DNA of 60,000 nucleotides from Apostichopus japonicus (lineage: Eukaryota > Echinodermata > Holothuroidea > Aspidochirotida > Stichopodidae). Positions 48,770-60,000 of the stretch are shown piece by piece. Position 1 is the stretch's first letter; each line of letters begins with the position of its first letter. Made by a program: the position numbers and the translations under genes. The stretch spans positions 2,234,001 to 2,294,000 of the forward strand of contig NC_092568.1 in NCBI RefSeq assembly GCF_037975245.1. Reading direction: 5' to 3'. The notes beneath the pieces are model-generated. The model worked only from the letters and a program-made list of their open reading frames with translations. It ran no database searches and had not been told where the DNA came from.

Positions 48770-50050
48770 ATGTGTGTATGTATGTGTGTGAGTGCGTTTG
48801 TGACGCCCAGTTTGTAAACACAATATCTCAAGAGGGAAATGTCAGACCAGTTTCATATTTAGTGTGTAGAAGTACAGTACCACATTGAGTACAAGAAGCC
48901 TTTTGTTTTTAGTGGAGGTCATTTGGGGTCATCAGAGGTCAAATCAAGAAACCCTTGTGAACATGTACACCCTCACTATACATTTCGTCAGATTCATGAA
49001 GAAAACTGCTCATGTTACATCGTCGAAACCACAATGCATTTTTGCATTCTGGTTTAAAGAGCAATGTTTGAATCTTTGATGTTTGTCAAAGATTCTGGTG
49101 TGCTCCTTGTGTCAGTCTACTGTCGTTACATCAGTGCATGGAATAGAAAGATGAAGACTCATCGGCGTGTTTCGATAGTCCTAAATTGTTTTTGGTGAAG
49201 TTCAAAGGTCATTTGAGGTTAAAGTATGAAACCTGGTAAAAGCAGTAACTCCTGAAATAAAGCTTGGATAAACTTCATGCTAAACATAGTGATTCCAAGA
49301 ACCTATATAGTTTTTGTTGTGGAATCAAAGGTCCTCTGAGGTCAAAATAAAATTTGTCAACTCAATAAAAACGAGAGGGCAATCCACAGAGTGGCATATC
49401 TCATCGCAAGCAAACACAAATTTCAAATGAACAATTTTTTTTTTCTGGGGCTCTGTGAGACACAAGGGTTCACCCTGGGGTACCTTCCACCAAGTTTAAA
49501 GAAAATCAGCCCAGCCAGTTGTTAGCTTTTGACACAACAATGAACTAAAAGTATACATTTGACCTTTAACCATGTAACCTTTGACCTCAGTTACCATGCC
49601 AACCACACACTTTGGTACTACTTGACATTTCCATAATACCTATGGAGGTTCTTTGTCAATTTAATGTTTCACTTGGAATTATAACAAAAATTGATTTTAA
49701 CTAAATTTGACCTCTGGCCGTTGGTTCGGGTGGTCTGCCAGATACAAGGGTTCACCTTGGGGTAAGGTCCCACCAAGTTTGGAGAAAATTGGCTCAGCCG
49801 CTTAAGAGGAGTATTTGACACAAAACTGCTCCAAAAATATACATTTGACTGTTAACCATGCGACTTTTGAACACAAATACCTTTCCCCTGGAGTTATAGC
49901 AAAAACTTTTTAGTAACTTTACCTTTGACCCCCAAGAGAAGCTACTCAGGAAAACCATTACCATGGCAATGGTTGGTATGGCAACTGACATAGCTGTATA
50001 TGGCCCAACTGGCAAAGGCACGACAGTATCTCATCCTCCCTATGGAAGCG
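48770..50050. repeat. Dispersed AAGGTCA-type and 290-bp-spaced repeat region
   Basis: The first part has several units with GAAGTTCAAAGGTCATTTGAGG and AAGAACC. The second has two copies, about 292 bp apart, of ACAAGGGTTCACCTTGGGGTA then CCACCAAGTTTGGAGAAAAT (near 49452 and 49744). All of it is intronic to the PHF7-like gene. Confidence 0.7.
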
Positions 50051-50472
50051 ATGAGATAAAAATTGAATAAACCCCAAATATAAAGCTGTATACTGTGTCA
50101 GTACACATAGTATAATATTAAATATTCTCATATCAAATGTGACAAGGAACAAGTAGTCCTGTTGGCTTTGGTGTCTGTTGTTGTATTAAAATGACAAAGC
50201 AAGAGTGGACATATGTATCTTTAAATTTATAATAAGAATATTGTTAACAATCAAACTATTGTTGCAGTGTATCATATCAAAAGTGTTTTTAAGTATTGCC
50301 CAGAGCAATATCATTGAAAGTGTTTGACTGATAGCCTCTGAAAAAAACAGTATGCTATTAGTTCATGCACTACCATGTTTGAATCAATTTTAAAGTCCTC
50401 TATTCTAATATTTCTTACCTTGGCATCTTGATTGTTGTTAATGTAGTAGTTGTTGCTACTTGCTCTCCACAG

Positions 50473-53400
50473 ACTCCAGTTGATAACGATTCTCCTTCTA
50501 CTTCAAGAGAGGGTATTTCTGATGATGTTTGGTCAAAGAAGAAGAAAACCAAGAAATCAAAGCAAAACTTGAAGAGCAACAAGGAGAAACTCCCACCAAC
50601 TCTGAAGAGAGCAGGCTCGTCGCCTGTCAAGAGAACGGTCAATCAAAGTTCGAAAGCTCCTGATTTATCACCTATAGCCCATAATTTTCAGGTGAAGAAA
50701 ATGAGCAAAAGTAAAAAGCTTGTTAAATTGAAAGGTCATGCCAGCATGAAACATTCAACATATGCAAAAACAGTTAAAAAATTAGCAACCAAGTGTAAAT
50801 CTGGTCAGAGCAAAGAGAAAGTCGGCAAGTTGAAGACAGGTGCTCAGTTTGCCTCATCTCATCATAAAATTCATCTACCATCTTCATCCAGCAATCAGTC
50901 CGGGAAGAAACTGGCTGTGTCAGATGGGACTGCATCAACATCATCGGGAACATCTCAACTAGGACAGGAAGGACAGACACCTGTACCCAAACGTGCTTTC
51001 TTCAAGAGTCAGTTTCAACATGGGCTGCAATCAACGTCGGTCTATGATACACCGATAGTGTTCACTCGAAGGGCATTGGCCACCGTCACCCAAAAGACAC
51101 TGCCGTTATTGCCGTTAGTGCGCCTTTGTAAATTGGCCTATTCACGAGGTGGTGGCATAAAGAAATTTACGGCTGTGGCTTGGAAAAGGGCCCTCTTGCA
51201 AACAACACAGGACTATCAAACGAAGAAGCAAGGAGAGCCTACTGACATAGGAAAAGCTGTTCAAGGTAGGAGGGAGCAAACTGGTGTCCGTAGGATGAGC
51301 ATGAGAAGCAGACCGCACCAAAAAACAGGTCAAGCACCAAGAAAGGGGCTTGATGAAGGAACGGTACGGCCAACCCGTTCTGTCGTTAATAGCAAACAGC
51401 TCATTGAAGCCATGTTGAAAGAAAGTGCCAGATCTCATCTGGAGGCGATACTAAGGGGGGAAAAAGAAGTGGACCTTTATGCCTATCTTTGCCATCAAGA
51501 TAGACTGGGAGGAGGGTACAAGCCGGGTATTCACCCTGGTACCAGCTGCAGCAATATAAAGGGAAGGGATCACAATTATACAAAGGGAACAGATTGTCCA
51601 GTGAACAGGGATGCAGGCATCAGCTCCCAGAGCAATAATGATAGGACACTGTCTGATACATCATCCAATGTAACGGTATACGATTTGATCAAAGATCAGG
51701 AAACAGTTTCCACTGATGGCTCACACAGCGAAGTCACTTTTCCTAGTGTCTCGTCACCATTTTCAGTACCATCACCTTCACCTTCATCATCATCATCACC
51801 ATCGTCATCTCCCAGTGTTGAGAATGCAAGTGTACAGAGCAGGAGGGAGAGGGCAGGAAGTTGCTCAAGTAATGCAATACCAACTGACATATGTTTGGGA
51901 GAAGGAGGGGAGAATAACCACAATAAATCTGAAATATATCTCACAGATGAGCGTGCAAGAGTAGTAAGTGAAGTTATTGAAACTTCATCAAATAACTCGG
52001 AGAACCAGGATTCAACGAACCAGTCACAGATTGCAGAGAAAGATGAACCTACTGTAGGAGGAAAGAGTCTTGAGGATGTTGTTGCCAAAAGGATGACCAG
52101 GTTGCACTCTTCCTCAAAGACTAACAGCCCTGTTTGTACGGATAGAACAGATGATGCAACAGAGATGATACCTAAAACTTCTGACACTATGGAAATGAGG
52201 CATGATGCAAATATGTTAAAGTTGAAGGAATGCTCCAAGAACTTCAATCACTTAGATGAAAGTGGTTCAAGACCTGCTGCATCTAAAACACGCAGAGCAT
52301 TGATGCGATCCAAGAAAGATCAGATGACAGCCGAGAATGAAGAAACAGAGGCATCTGTCATAACTGTAGAGAAAGATGCCAACCCAGGTAATGATCCTGC
52401 AAAGATTCAGCAGGAAGGAATGATAACACCCACTAAAATGATAGGAGAACAAACAATACGAATGGAAGATAACAGAAGCAGCGAATCCCAACAATCTTCT
52501 TCTCACCGATCAAACACAGAGTCACCAGCAGTAGACCACAAGAAAAGTGAGTCTAATGTTTTAGTTGCCATGAAGGAAATAAGAGCAGAGCAACATGTGC
52601 CAATTCCCGTAATGCCAAAGATGGAGCCATGTTATGTACTGAAGAACCAAGAAGATGGTCATACATCAAGCCCACAATTTACGGACAGTATTTGCGGCAC
52701 CGGTGTCATTGAAGCGAGCGGTGGAAAAGCAAAGGTGCAACCTTCATCCGAGAGCAATTCACCCTCCCTTAGATCAGAGAGGAGGAAATGCCGGGGATCG
52801 GCAGTTTCAGAAAGAGAGAAAAAATTAACCAGACGCATATCCATGAATGCACGAGGAAAGTCATCATCTTTATCAAAGACGGCACCCAAATCTAGTGATC
52901 AGACAGTCGGTGATACGAAATTGAAAAGCATGAAAACACTCAACGATTATTTCAAAGTCGCTGTTCGAGAGACCAAGAGTAAAATCAAAGTTACTTCTGA
53001 GGAATGTCCTGTCCAGGGATCAACCTCAGAAGATAAAGCGTCAAAATCTCTAGAAGTGAAGTCAGTAGCGGACGATGGGGAAAAGGGTGATCAAAATGAC
53101 GAAAAAGAATCAGCTGTCGATGTGAACTCTTGTCAAAAAGAAACTCAAACACCTCCTCCGACAGAGGAAGTGATGCCTCTGTCAAGCTTAATTTCTATCG
53201 ACGAGTGTCTCGATGAAAGAGACATAGAGTTTTCTAGCGTACCGGTTGAATCACCTCTCGGCGAGCCATCAGCTGATGCACTCTCATCGTCTTTGACCAC
53301 AGTTGAATCGAATGGAAGTGACCATCAAATACATAGGGTCACAACGAGACAAATGGTATCTTCTTTGAAAATATCTGATACAAACAGTTATGCCAGGGAC

Positions 53401-54264
53401 AATGTGCCTCATACACCCTCTCCACAGAGGGGTAGTTTTAGGACGAATGATATAAACCCTCAGTACTCTTGGCCACTCATCGCCAAGAGGAGAATTGGAA
53501 ATCTTGAACGTGCTTCCACATCAGATGACATTGCGCCTCTTCGTGGGATACATCCAATCAAACTTAAAACAAGAACAAATTTGCTTTTCAGAAATGATCA
53601 TGAATTACGAAAAGAGACGGACAAATTAAAGTCTCAGCCATCCGGACCATACTCATCCAGTCCAAGGCAGATTGAACAGGACAAGGTTGATGATATATTT
53701 TTGGTGAGTCAAACTGACAAAAGTCTTCCAAAACCAGAACTTGCCTGTGATTCTGAAATATCGGAACAGAAGTCTTCAAATATGGAAGCACAGAATGATG
53801 ATGGAAAGCTTGCTCTATCAAGGAAACGGCCAAATCCGGATAAAACCGTTTCAGAATCTGGAGCTCAAGCAAGAAGGTCAAAACGATTAAAAAGAGACCA
53901 TTCTGCCAAAGACCCCAACCAGTCGACAAGTGTCGTGGATGAAACAAATCCAGATGATATATTCCTTCCAGGTAACAGAAATGGCTTGTTGAGAACATTA
54001 AACTCTAACGGTCCAACGTCGTCTGTAGCTCTCTCAGGACGTCAGCGTGGAGACGTTTCGGATGGCTTTTATAAGAAATCTGAGGGCACTCCTCAAAAGA
54101 GGATACTTCTTCAGCGCTCTTTATCACTCTGTAAAATCGTGCCACCAAAGTTTGTAACCGCAGAGTATCAAACTGAGAAACGGGCGTGTGTAAGTGAATC
54201 AAAGCTGAAGAGGTCACCTTCGCCGCAAAGGAAAATTTCTAAACGGCAGTTGGTGATGCAGTGA
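50473..54264 (+). CDS. Long terminal exon of the PHF7-like gene: disordered tail with a PIP-box-like motif
   Basis: The acceptor is TTGCTCTCCACAG. The exon is read in phase 0 after the 48576 donor and stays open for 1,263 residues, ending in TGA at 54262-54264; core plus both distal exons give 1,643 aa. It is mostly Ser/Lys/Glu-rich and disordered. Exceptions are a more hydrophobic segment encoded at about 50990-51220 (KTLPLLPLVRLCKLAYSRGG) and helical patches near 51390. MKTLNDYF, followed by KVAVRETKSKIK (52930-52953 and after), fits the PCNA-interacting pattern in its Met-first form. The short motif DDIFL appears twice near the end. No HECT domain was found. AATAAA follows at 54945. Membership in the same gene rests on splice phase only; a separate gene is possible. 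Confidence 0.7.
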   Translation, partial: TPVDNDSPSTSREGISDDVWSKKKKTKKSKQNLKSNKEKLPPTLKRAGSSPVKRTVNQSSKAPDLSPIAHNFQVKKMSKSKKLVKLKGHASMKHSTYAKTVKKLATKCKSGQSKEKVGKLKTGAQFASSHHKIHLPSSSSNQSGKKLAVSDGTASTSSGTSQLGQEGQTPVPKRAFFKSQFQHGLQSTSVYDTPIVFTRRALATVTQKTLPLLPLVRLCKLAYSRGGGIKKFTAVAWKRALLQTTQDYQTKKQGEPTDIGKAVQGRREQTGVRRMSMRSRPHQKTGQAPRKGLDEGTVRPTRSVVNSKQLIEAMLKESARSHLEAILRGEKEVDLYAYLCHQDRLGGGYKPGIHPGTSCSNIKGRDHNYTKGTDCPVNRDAGISSQSNNDRTLSDTSSNVTVYDLIKDQETVSTDGSHSEVTFPSVSSPFSVPSPSPSSSSSPSSSPSVENASVQSRRERAGSCSSNAIPTDICLGEGGENNHNKSEIYLTDERARVVSEVIETSSNNSENQDSTNQSQIAEKDEPTVGGKSLEDVVAKRMTRLHSSSKTNSPVCTDRTDDATEMIPKTSDTMEMRHDANMLKLKECSKNFNHLDESGSRPAASKTRRALMRSKKDQMTAENEETEASVITVEKDANPGNDPAKIQQEGMITPTKMIGEQTIRMEDNRSSESQQSSSHRSNTESPAVDHKKSESNVLVAMKEIRAEQHVPIPVMPKMEPCYVLKNQEDGHTSSPQFTDSICGTGVIEASGGKAKVQPSSESNSPSLRSERRKCRGSAVSEREKKLTRRISMNARGKSSSLSKTAPKSSDQTVGDTKLKSMKTLNDYFKVAVRETKSKIKVTSEECPVQGSTSEDKASKSLEVKSVADDGEKGDQNDEKESAVDVNSCQKETQTPPPTEEVMPLSSLISIDECLDERDIEFSSVPVESPLGEPSADALSSSLTTVESNGSDHQIHRVTTRQMVSSLKISDTNSYARDNVPHTPSPQRGSFRTNDINPQYSWPLIAKRRIGNLERASTSDDIAPLRGIHPIKLKTRTNLLFRNDHELRKETDKLKSQPSGPYSSSPRQIEQDKVDDIFLVSQTDKSLPKPELACDSEISEQKSSNMEAQNDDGKLALSRKRPNPDKTVSESGAQARRSKRLKRDHSAKDPNQSTSVVDETNPDDIFLPGNRNGLLRTLNSNGPTSSVALSGRQRGDVSDGFYKKSEGTPQKRILLQRSLSLCKIVPPKFVTAEYQTEKRACVSESKLKRSPSPQRKISKRQLVMQ

Positions 54265-57200
54265 AGACTCGCTCAGCTGTTGCCTTGTTGTAAAGTAGGT
54301 GCATATCATGCCAAGATAATATAAAATGATGTATTAGGGTAGCAAGCTAAGCTATCACTCAGTCTTCTCAGGATCCATAGCTAATTTGAAAGATGTTTCA
54401 GGGTTTTCTGAACAGCAAATTTGGTCATCTGGGGGAAAAAATAGCCAAAGCTGCAAAGAATAACCGATAAGTACACTGTAGGAGAGATGTGTAGGTCTGG
54501 TGAAATTGAACACCAGCTGCAGGGCCATTAAAATTCTTCTTCAGGTGGATCATAGGCCTACCACTATTGTTGTTTTATTTCAGTCTCTCAAAATTGATAG
54601 TGGGTGATACCAAGTAACCCCTTTTTGAGGGGATTAGGGGGGTGTATAGTTAAATGCACTCTGAAAATTTGCTCTGGGATCTGCGACAAGGGAAGTCAGC
54701 TTGATTACAGGTGTTGACTTGTTTGATTCATTGCACTCATCAAAAGGAAACGAGAAAACAGTGTTGTGGGGGAGATGAAGGGTGGGTTGGTGAAGAAGGA
54801 TTGACCCACATCTTTTCCCATCTCTAAATTACTCCTGTGTGTGTGTTATCTGTCTTGTCCAGTACTGCTTAACAACACACATTCAAGCAGCTGGCATGGT
54901 TATATTGGTAGCTAATAGCTAAAAAGTTAATCATAGAATATCCAAATAAAGAGTAGGTGTAGGAATAGTTATATTGTGTTTCACCTTTCCTCAGAGCTGG
55001 ATTAACTCAAAAGCTAATAACTCCATAGCCTTTAGGCCCTCACTTCGTTTAGGCCCTTAAGTTTCCTATGTAGGATTGAGAGTGTTACTGTGTTTGATAA
55101 AATTTCACTTTGTAAGCTGTGCAAAAAGACAACGCCAATACAGAATTAAATAAAGTTAACTAAAAGATCCTGAGCCAGAAATTCCAAAAATGTACTTCTA
55201 TGTAGTAGTCATATTGTCATAGCAACGTGCCAATTCCTGTTAATACCAAAGATGGAGCCAGTCATAGACATATTTTTTGTTTCTAGATGAAAAACTTGAA
55301 TTGGATATAAACTCTGAGTGAACTTTACATAAACATTAAAAAAAAAGAGAAAATTATGTTGTATTTTAATATCCATAAATTCTCAATAACTCGTACCGTG
55401 GTGTTGAATATATGTTCTTGCTATTACTTTAACCATTTGGTATTGGGTGCATTGTCACTGCTGGACAGCTTTTGTTACATTTAATGCAAACGTTTGTTCA
55501 ACTTTTGTATTTGTATCTTTTCTTTCAAACTTAGTCTTCTCCTTTGTCATGGGCTTGCTGGTGGGGTGGGGGGAAGGCAGGGGTTTGGTGATATTCTTTA
55601 TCATATCTTCTGATGTGAATTGATTTCTAAAATGACCTTTTCTGTTGGAAAAATTTAAATTGCTAGATTATCTTTGTACACTGTTTTAAGATTCTAAGTA
55701 AATGGAAGGAAGCACCCTGTCACTAACAGGGAAGGAGGTTCTCTGTTTTTGGTGTTCAATTTACTGCTCTGGCTGGTATCAAGCCTGTATGGTGTTGGTC
55801 AATGTGGTGGGGTGATATTAGTTATATGGCTCTGGGCTTTAGGTGGGTATTTAGAATTTAAAGGGATCAACATAATTTGGGCATATGTCTTATATTGTTA
55901 TACATATTTGGAGGTGTTTTGACTCCAGGCAGATATTCTGTTGCATCTATAGTTCAATAAGTGACTTAAACTTCAAACCAACTTGATCAGTTCAGTTTGG
56001 TTCACTTGCAAATGTCATTCCACATTAAAATATTTTAAATGACACAGTTCATTAGCTTGACCGGAAACTTTCTTTCAAACCATAAAGAAGAAACATAAAC
56101 TCTCCGATTTGTTTTTAACTATGAGAAATTGCCTTGGCGTTAAAGATGTTCAGAAATCACAACAACCCTTCCTGCATAAAATGAATTATTATTCCATTCC
56201 ATCAACATTCATTTCTTGCATTAATTTGTAGGAGGGTTTGATAGTGTGTTCAATTGCCATTTTATTTTCAGTAATACTCCTTTGGTGATCAAACGCCAAA
56301 CGGCCGCTTGAAAAATAATCATAAATGCAAGGTTGGGTTGTATTCTTGTATTATACCTCACAACAGAACATACATTCTTACATTGTTATCTACTGTACAT
56401 GTTACCTACGCAAGGCACGTCATTTACAGAGACAATGACCAGTAATGATTTTGTACCTTTGAATCATTATAGCATGACAACAAGTTCAAAGGTCATCACT
56501 ATTGCTGCCAGATTTAATCTTGCTGACAAGTCGCCCAGAAAGTTTTCCAAAGTACTTGAAGAACATGAAGTTAAACTCATTAAATATATTTGGAGGTGTG
56601 TTTATTCGATCGGATAACAAGTCTCTTACAAGGAGTAAACAATATATATATATCTACAGGATGTGTGAAACTATCTAGAGATCAGATAAGGACAGTTCAT
56701 GGTCAGTATTGTCCACAGCAGGTGGTCAGTATCTAACAACTCACAGGGGTCACTCTTTAGGAGTTCCTCACATCAAGTTGTCAGCAGTAAAGCAGTGTAG
56801 TGACATGTATATGGTAGTATAATAATACATGGTGGATATCACAACTTCCGCCAGGGGTGTTGATTTCTACTAATAAATTGGGCGTTTGTTTCCAACATGC
56901 AAACCCACAGACCAAATACGGTCCGCAAAATATATCAATCCGGCCTGCTATAACAGAACAAATCGGCCCACAGCATTGTTCTAAGTATGTATCAGGCCTT
57001 TGGCTTAGACTACCTCACTAAACTACCCTAAGCGTTGCTCTATAAAAGTATAGTGAGATTTTCATTCTTTTCTATAACCCTTACTTTCTGGAATATTGGG
57101 AATGTTTGAACTAAACCATGCTTAGAAGTTAAAGGTGTGTTCAATTAGTTAATGAAGTGTCAGTCAGGTATCATCTTCTCAGGTGAACAGTAAAATGTTT

Positions 57201-57877
57201 TTGTTTAACCTGGATCTTATGTGACCATTATTAGACTTTCTAGCATATTTGATGGGGGTGATAGTGCTGACCTTTAGTACATGGTTGCTGTGGCCGACTA
57301 TGGCTTTCAACAAGGAATGTGTTAAGAGTGGGTGACAAAGTTTAAGCAGTGAAATTATATCAGCCAAGATATCTACTGTACAGCAATAAGAATTAAATGC
57401 ATTTAATTTCATTTGAAAAGACAATGTATAAGGATTACTTGCTGCTGTTTGGTCATCTATTGGAGTGAAAGACCAACATTTTGTGTATTATCTGTAAAAA
57501 TGGTTACTAAATGAATTGTACTATTAATTACCATCACTATTATTTCTTGTTTTTAAATTTACATGTTTTGTCACGTCATGTTGCAAAAATGAAATGTTTA
57601 CTCAGGAAAAAAATTGTGCTTGCATTCTTTGCTATCTCGAATTGCCTTGTGATTTGCTCAGACTAAAATCGAATAACGGTACATTCAGAAAACAAAAGGT
57701 AGTCTCATTGAAATTTTATACTTTTCATGTGAAATTTAAAAACTTTTTGGGGTAATTCTGAGAACAAAAACTAAAGCATTCCACGAATTATGAAGTATAT
57801 GAAACGATAACTTTATCATTTGACTGCCATACTTTCCTGTTGCCAACGCACAAAGGATCCAGCGGGATTATCTAGTG
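54265..57877. other. 3' UTR and intergenic region
   Basis: Poly(A) signal candidates are at 54945-54950 and near 55148. The ORF at 56333-56617 has no splice or family support. A GGCC-bearing stretch at 56920-56985 looks like an old repeat. Confidence 0.45.
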
Positions 57878-58279
57878 CAGGGTTGTCCAACCTACGGCCC
57901 GCGGGCCACAGTCCGGCCCGCCGCAGGGTTGCATCCGGCCCGCCAGAGATGCGAAATTTTAGTGAGCAGATTTATTGATAACAATTTGAAGCTATATTAT
58001 CAATCATTCGAACCTTCTGGGTCCAAAAAAACTGCATACAGGTCAGTTTGTGTGACAATCTCTCAGCGGAGGAGGGTGGGGGGGGGGTTTGCTGAACTTT
58101 ATTAATCTGTTTTATCAGGAAGGAAAATGAAATCAGTGCGCTCCGCGCGCAGTGCTCACATTTTGTTGCCTTGGGCTTCGGGCAAAAAATCGAAAAATCG
58201 AGCGTAGGGTTCATGCGGCCCCCTCCTTCATCATAAGCATTCCATGTGGCCCTCCTCTGCAAAAGGTTGGACAACCCTG
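57878..58279. mobile_element. hAT-type MITE, 402 bp
   Basis: Perfect 16-bp terminal inverted repeats, CAGGGTTGTCCAACCT, stand at 57878-57893 and inverted at 58264-58279. A perfect 8-bp target duplication ATCTAGTG lies at 57870-57877 and 58280-58287. The ends run on into CGGCCCGCGGGCCAC, a pattern common to hAT (Charlie-like) elements. It is non-coding. Confidence 0.93.
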
Positions 58280-58287
58280 ATCTAGTG

Positions 58288-59369
58288 GAATCCATCCCAT
58301 GTTGAAGAAGTAAGGATATATATTCCTGCTCCTATAGCACCTTGAATATTGTGGGAGCTTCTCTCACCCCCTCCCCCACCCCGCCCCACATATACATGCA
58401 ATCACATTCCGGTTGCTATGACTACTGCGTCAGCACCGTAAGTTTCCCGCAAACATTTGTACCACTTCACGTAATGTTCAAAATATCACTGCCAGTGTTG
58501 ACTGGGGCCTGCAGAGAAACAATTCGTTAGACATGGGTGGATCCATGACTCCTTTGGAGAAGCAGAAAGATGAACCTTTAAACAGGTGGAGGAGCCCTCC
58601 GGCCTTTTATACTGCAGATATCAAAGATATTCAGATATCCATTTAATATAACCTTCAGATATTTCTCAATGTTCTCTACATATTGATCATCCCGATATTC
58701 CTGATCACACAACCTTACGTTTTGGACATGGAGAGGTACATATAGTGGCCAAATTAACGACATATGTGTGACAAATGAGAGGTCAACCCTGCAAAGAAGA
58801 TGTTGGACACGGCATCTGAGTAACTAAGTGGGAATCCAGCCTCGTGTTTCAAAAGTTTGTAATCAGTTTGGTATGGAAACGTGCGTCGTGCTTTAGAGCC
58901 CAAATTGTTTGTCTGCTGATGACCGAGTGAGTCGTCTGCGCTTTACTGTGTATTTACTGTAGGTTTTAAATCCGTCTTTAGAGCACAATGCGAGCGCCTT
59001 GGCGCAAAGCCTTTATCGAGTGGGGTCCAGGGGCGAGGCACCAGCAGCTGTCCAGGGGGCGGACTCGCATCTAGAAATCTTCATGGTCCCTCAATTAGTA
59101 TGTCAGGCATAAATATATCAACGATAGTCACATCTGACAATTGATTAGACTTAAAGTAAGAAAGACGTATCTATTTAACATCCGGTGGTAACTTAGGACC
59201 CTTATCGTGATTAATAAAATTAACTTAAACGGAAAAATTCTTTAATCTTGCACACAAGAATAACATAATCTTGTTATACAGATGTGTACAACATGCACAT
59301 ATAGTATCATAAGTACATTTAAAAAGCACTATTAGGTATCTGTGCACATACACTTCATCGGAAACATGG
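58288..59369. other. Intergenic, no gene recognised
   Basis: Short frames only. A GC-rich patch at 58985-59075 (GGGGTCCAGGGGCGAGGC) looks like an old transposon end. Confidence 0.45.
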
Positions 59370-59720
59370 CAGGGGCGGATCCAGGGGGGGGCCCGGGCCC
59401 CCCCTTTTTGAAAATCCTGATTTTTTTTTTTTTTTTTTTACCGCGTTCGAGGGAAAGGGCCCCATGCGTGATCAGTGGCGTAGCTACGGGGGGCCTGAAA
59501 TTGCAGACATGAGATCCATATTTTCAGGCTAGGTACATGCTGCTAAGAATACTCGGGAAGTGCCGTTTCCGGCCATCTGGGGGCTTGTAAAGCCAAAAAT
59601 TTTCTTGTACGCTCTGCGCCAACCGATGATGGCGTTCCGCTTAGATAGTCTTACGTTCAGGCGCGGCTGGACCAGTCAGACCCCCCCCCCCTCCTGTCAC
59701 AAATCCTGCATCCGCCCCTG
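59370..59720. mobile_element. Probable hAT-like element(s), composite
   Basis: CAGGGGCGGATCCAGG at 59370 is mirrored by CCTGCATCCGCCCCTG ending at 59720. A second hAT-like start, CAGTGGCGTAGCTACGG, sits inside at 59475. The flanking 8-mers do not match, so this may be nested or joined fragments of two elements. Confidence 0.55.
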
Positions 59721-59889
59721 ATATGTCATTGAATATTCCACAAAACAACTTTTTATGTCCACGAAACTGTCGAAACATGATTTTCACTACTGGTAGAGAT
59801 ATAAAATATTGGGAATTCTGAATTTCCTGCAAACATGCGGCTGTGCCTGTTCAATACTCACTACTGTATCGCCTTAAAAAATGTAGTGT

Positions 59890-60000
59890 TTACACGGGTC
59901 CAAAAATCGGGAACCGGGTACCCGAGGGCCGTTACCCGTCGGGTATCCGGGTACCCGGAAAAATTTTGTTTACCCTCGTGTATCACGATTTTCAAGAAAT
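59890..60000. repeat. GGGTACCCG-rich repeat fragment at the window edge
   Basis: Multiple palindromic GGGTACCCG/CGGGTATCCGGGTACCCG motifs, like the ends of hAT-type repeats. It is cut off by the window. Confidence 0.4.

Noticed and set aside
51696-52247. 183-aa minus-strand open frame inside the long PHF7-like exon
   Set aside because: Antisense of a low-complexity Ser/Glu-rich coding region; the plus frame is open throughout and fits the splice phase.
45283-54264. A HECT ubiquitin-ligase domain as in vertebrate G2E3
   Set aside because: Neither 3' end shows HECT-like sequence; the tails are BEN-like or disordered.
59370-59720. A single hAT element with a target duplication
   Set aside because: The ends are inverted repeats, but the adjacent 8-mers (AAACATGG and ATATGTCA) differ, so a clean single insertion cannot be claimed.

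Overview
The window looks like nuclear DNA of an invertebrate deuterostome, most likely an echinoderm (a sea cucumber is my guess, not proven). It is AT-rich and intron-rich with GT-AG splice sites. It carries a Lefty gene, a TGF-beta family branch typical of deuterostomes, and it is littered with small hAT-type transposons, a LINE fragment, tRNA-derived SINEs and simple repeats. There are no bacterial operons.

Layout. (1) 176-615, minus: first coding exon of a class A GPCR that runs off the left edge; a decayed direct copy of its 5' end lies at about 5155-5740. (2) 6303-15130, plus: a complete eight-exon GSTZ1 / maleylacetoacetate isomerase gene (213 aa), with a perfect 38-bp palindrome about 100 bp before its start codon. 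(3) 19410-21893, minus: a complete four-exon lefty gene (376 aa) with a TATA box, a FoxH1-like site and a cluster of Smad-like CAGAC motifs upstream. (4) 24994-26801, minus: a three-exon gene for an unrecognised 163-aa basic protein. (5) 29085-31403: a 5'-truncated LINE next to a hAT element with an intact 8-bp target duplication and a surviving transposase dimerisation domain. (6) 33190-54264, plus: a large PHF7/G2E3-type gene (extended PHD, RING-like and PHD modules on eight exons). Its last core exon is in phase with two different 3' ends: a terminal exon with a coiled coil and a BEN-like domain (896 aa in total), or two distal exons with a 1,264-codon disordered basic tail that carries a PIP-box-like motif (1,643 aa in total). 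(7) 54265-60000: 3' flank and repeat-rich DNA, including a 402-bp hAT-type MITE with a perfect 8-bp target duplication.

The genes do not form a pathway. GSTZ1 is tyrosine catabolism, Lefty is Nodal antagonism in axis patterning, and the PHF7-like gene is probably nuclear ubiquitin or chromatin signalling. The most interesting object is the PHF7-like gene, which appears to couple a PHD/RING ubiquitin-ligase core to a BEN DNA/chromatin module by alternative 3' exon choice. All exon structures were inferred by eye from splice consensus, phase and family resemblance; no transcript or database evidence was available.
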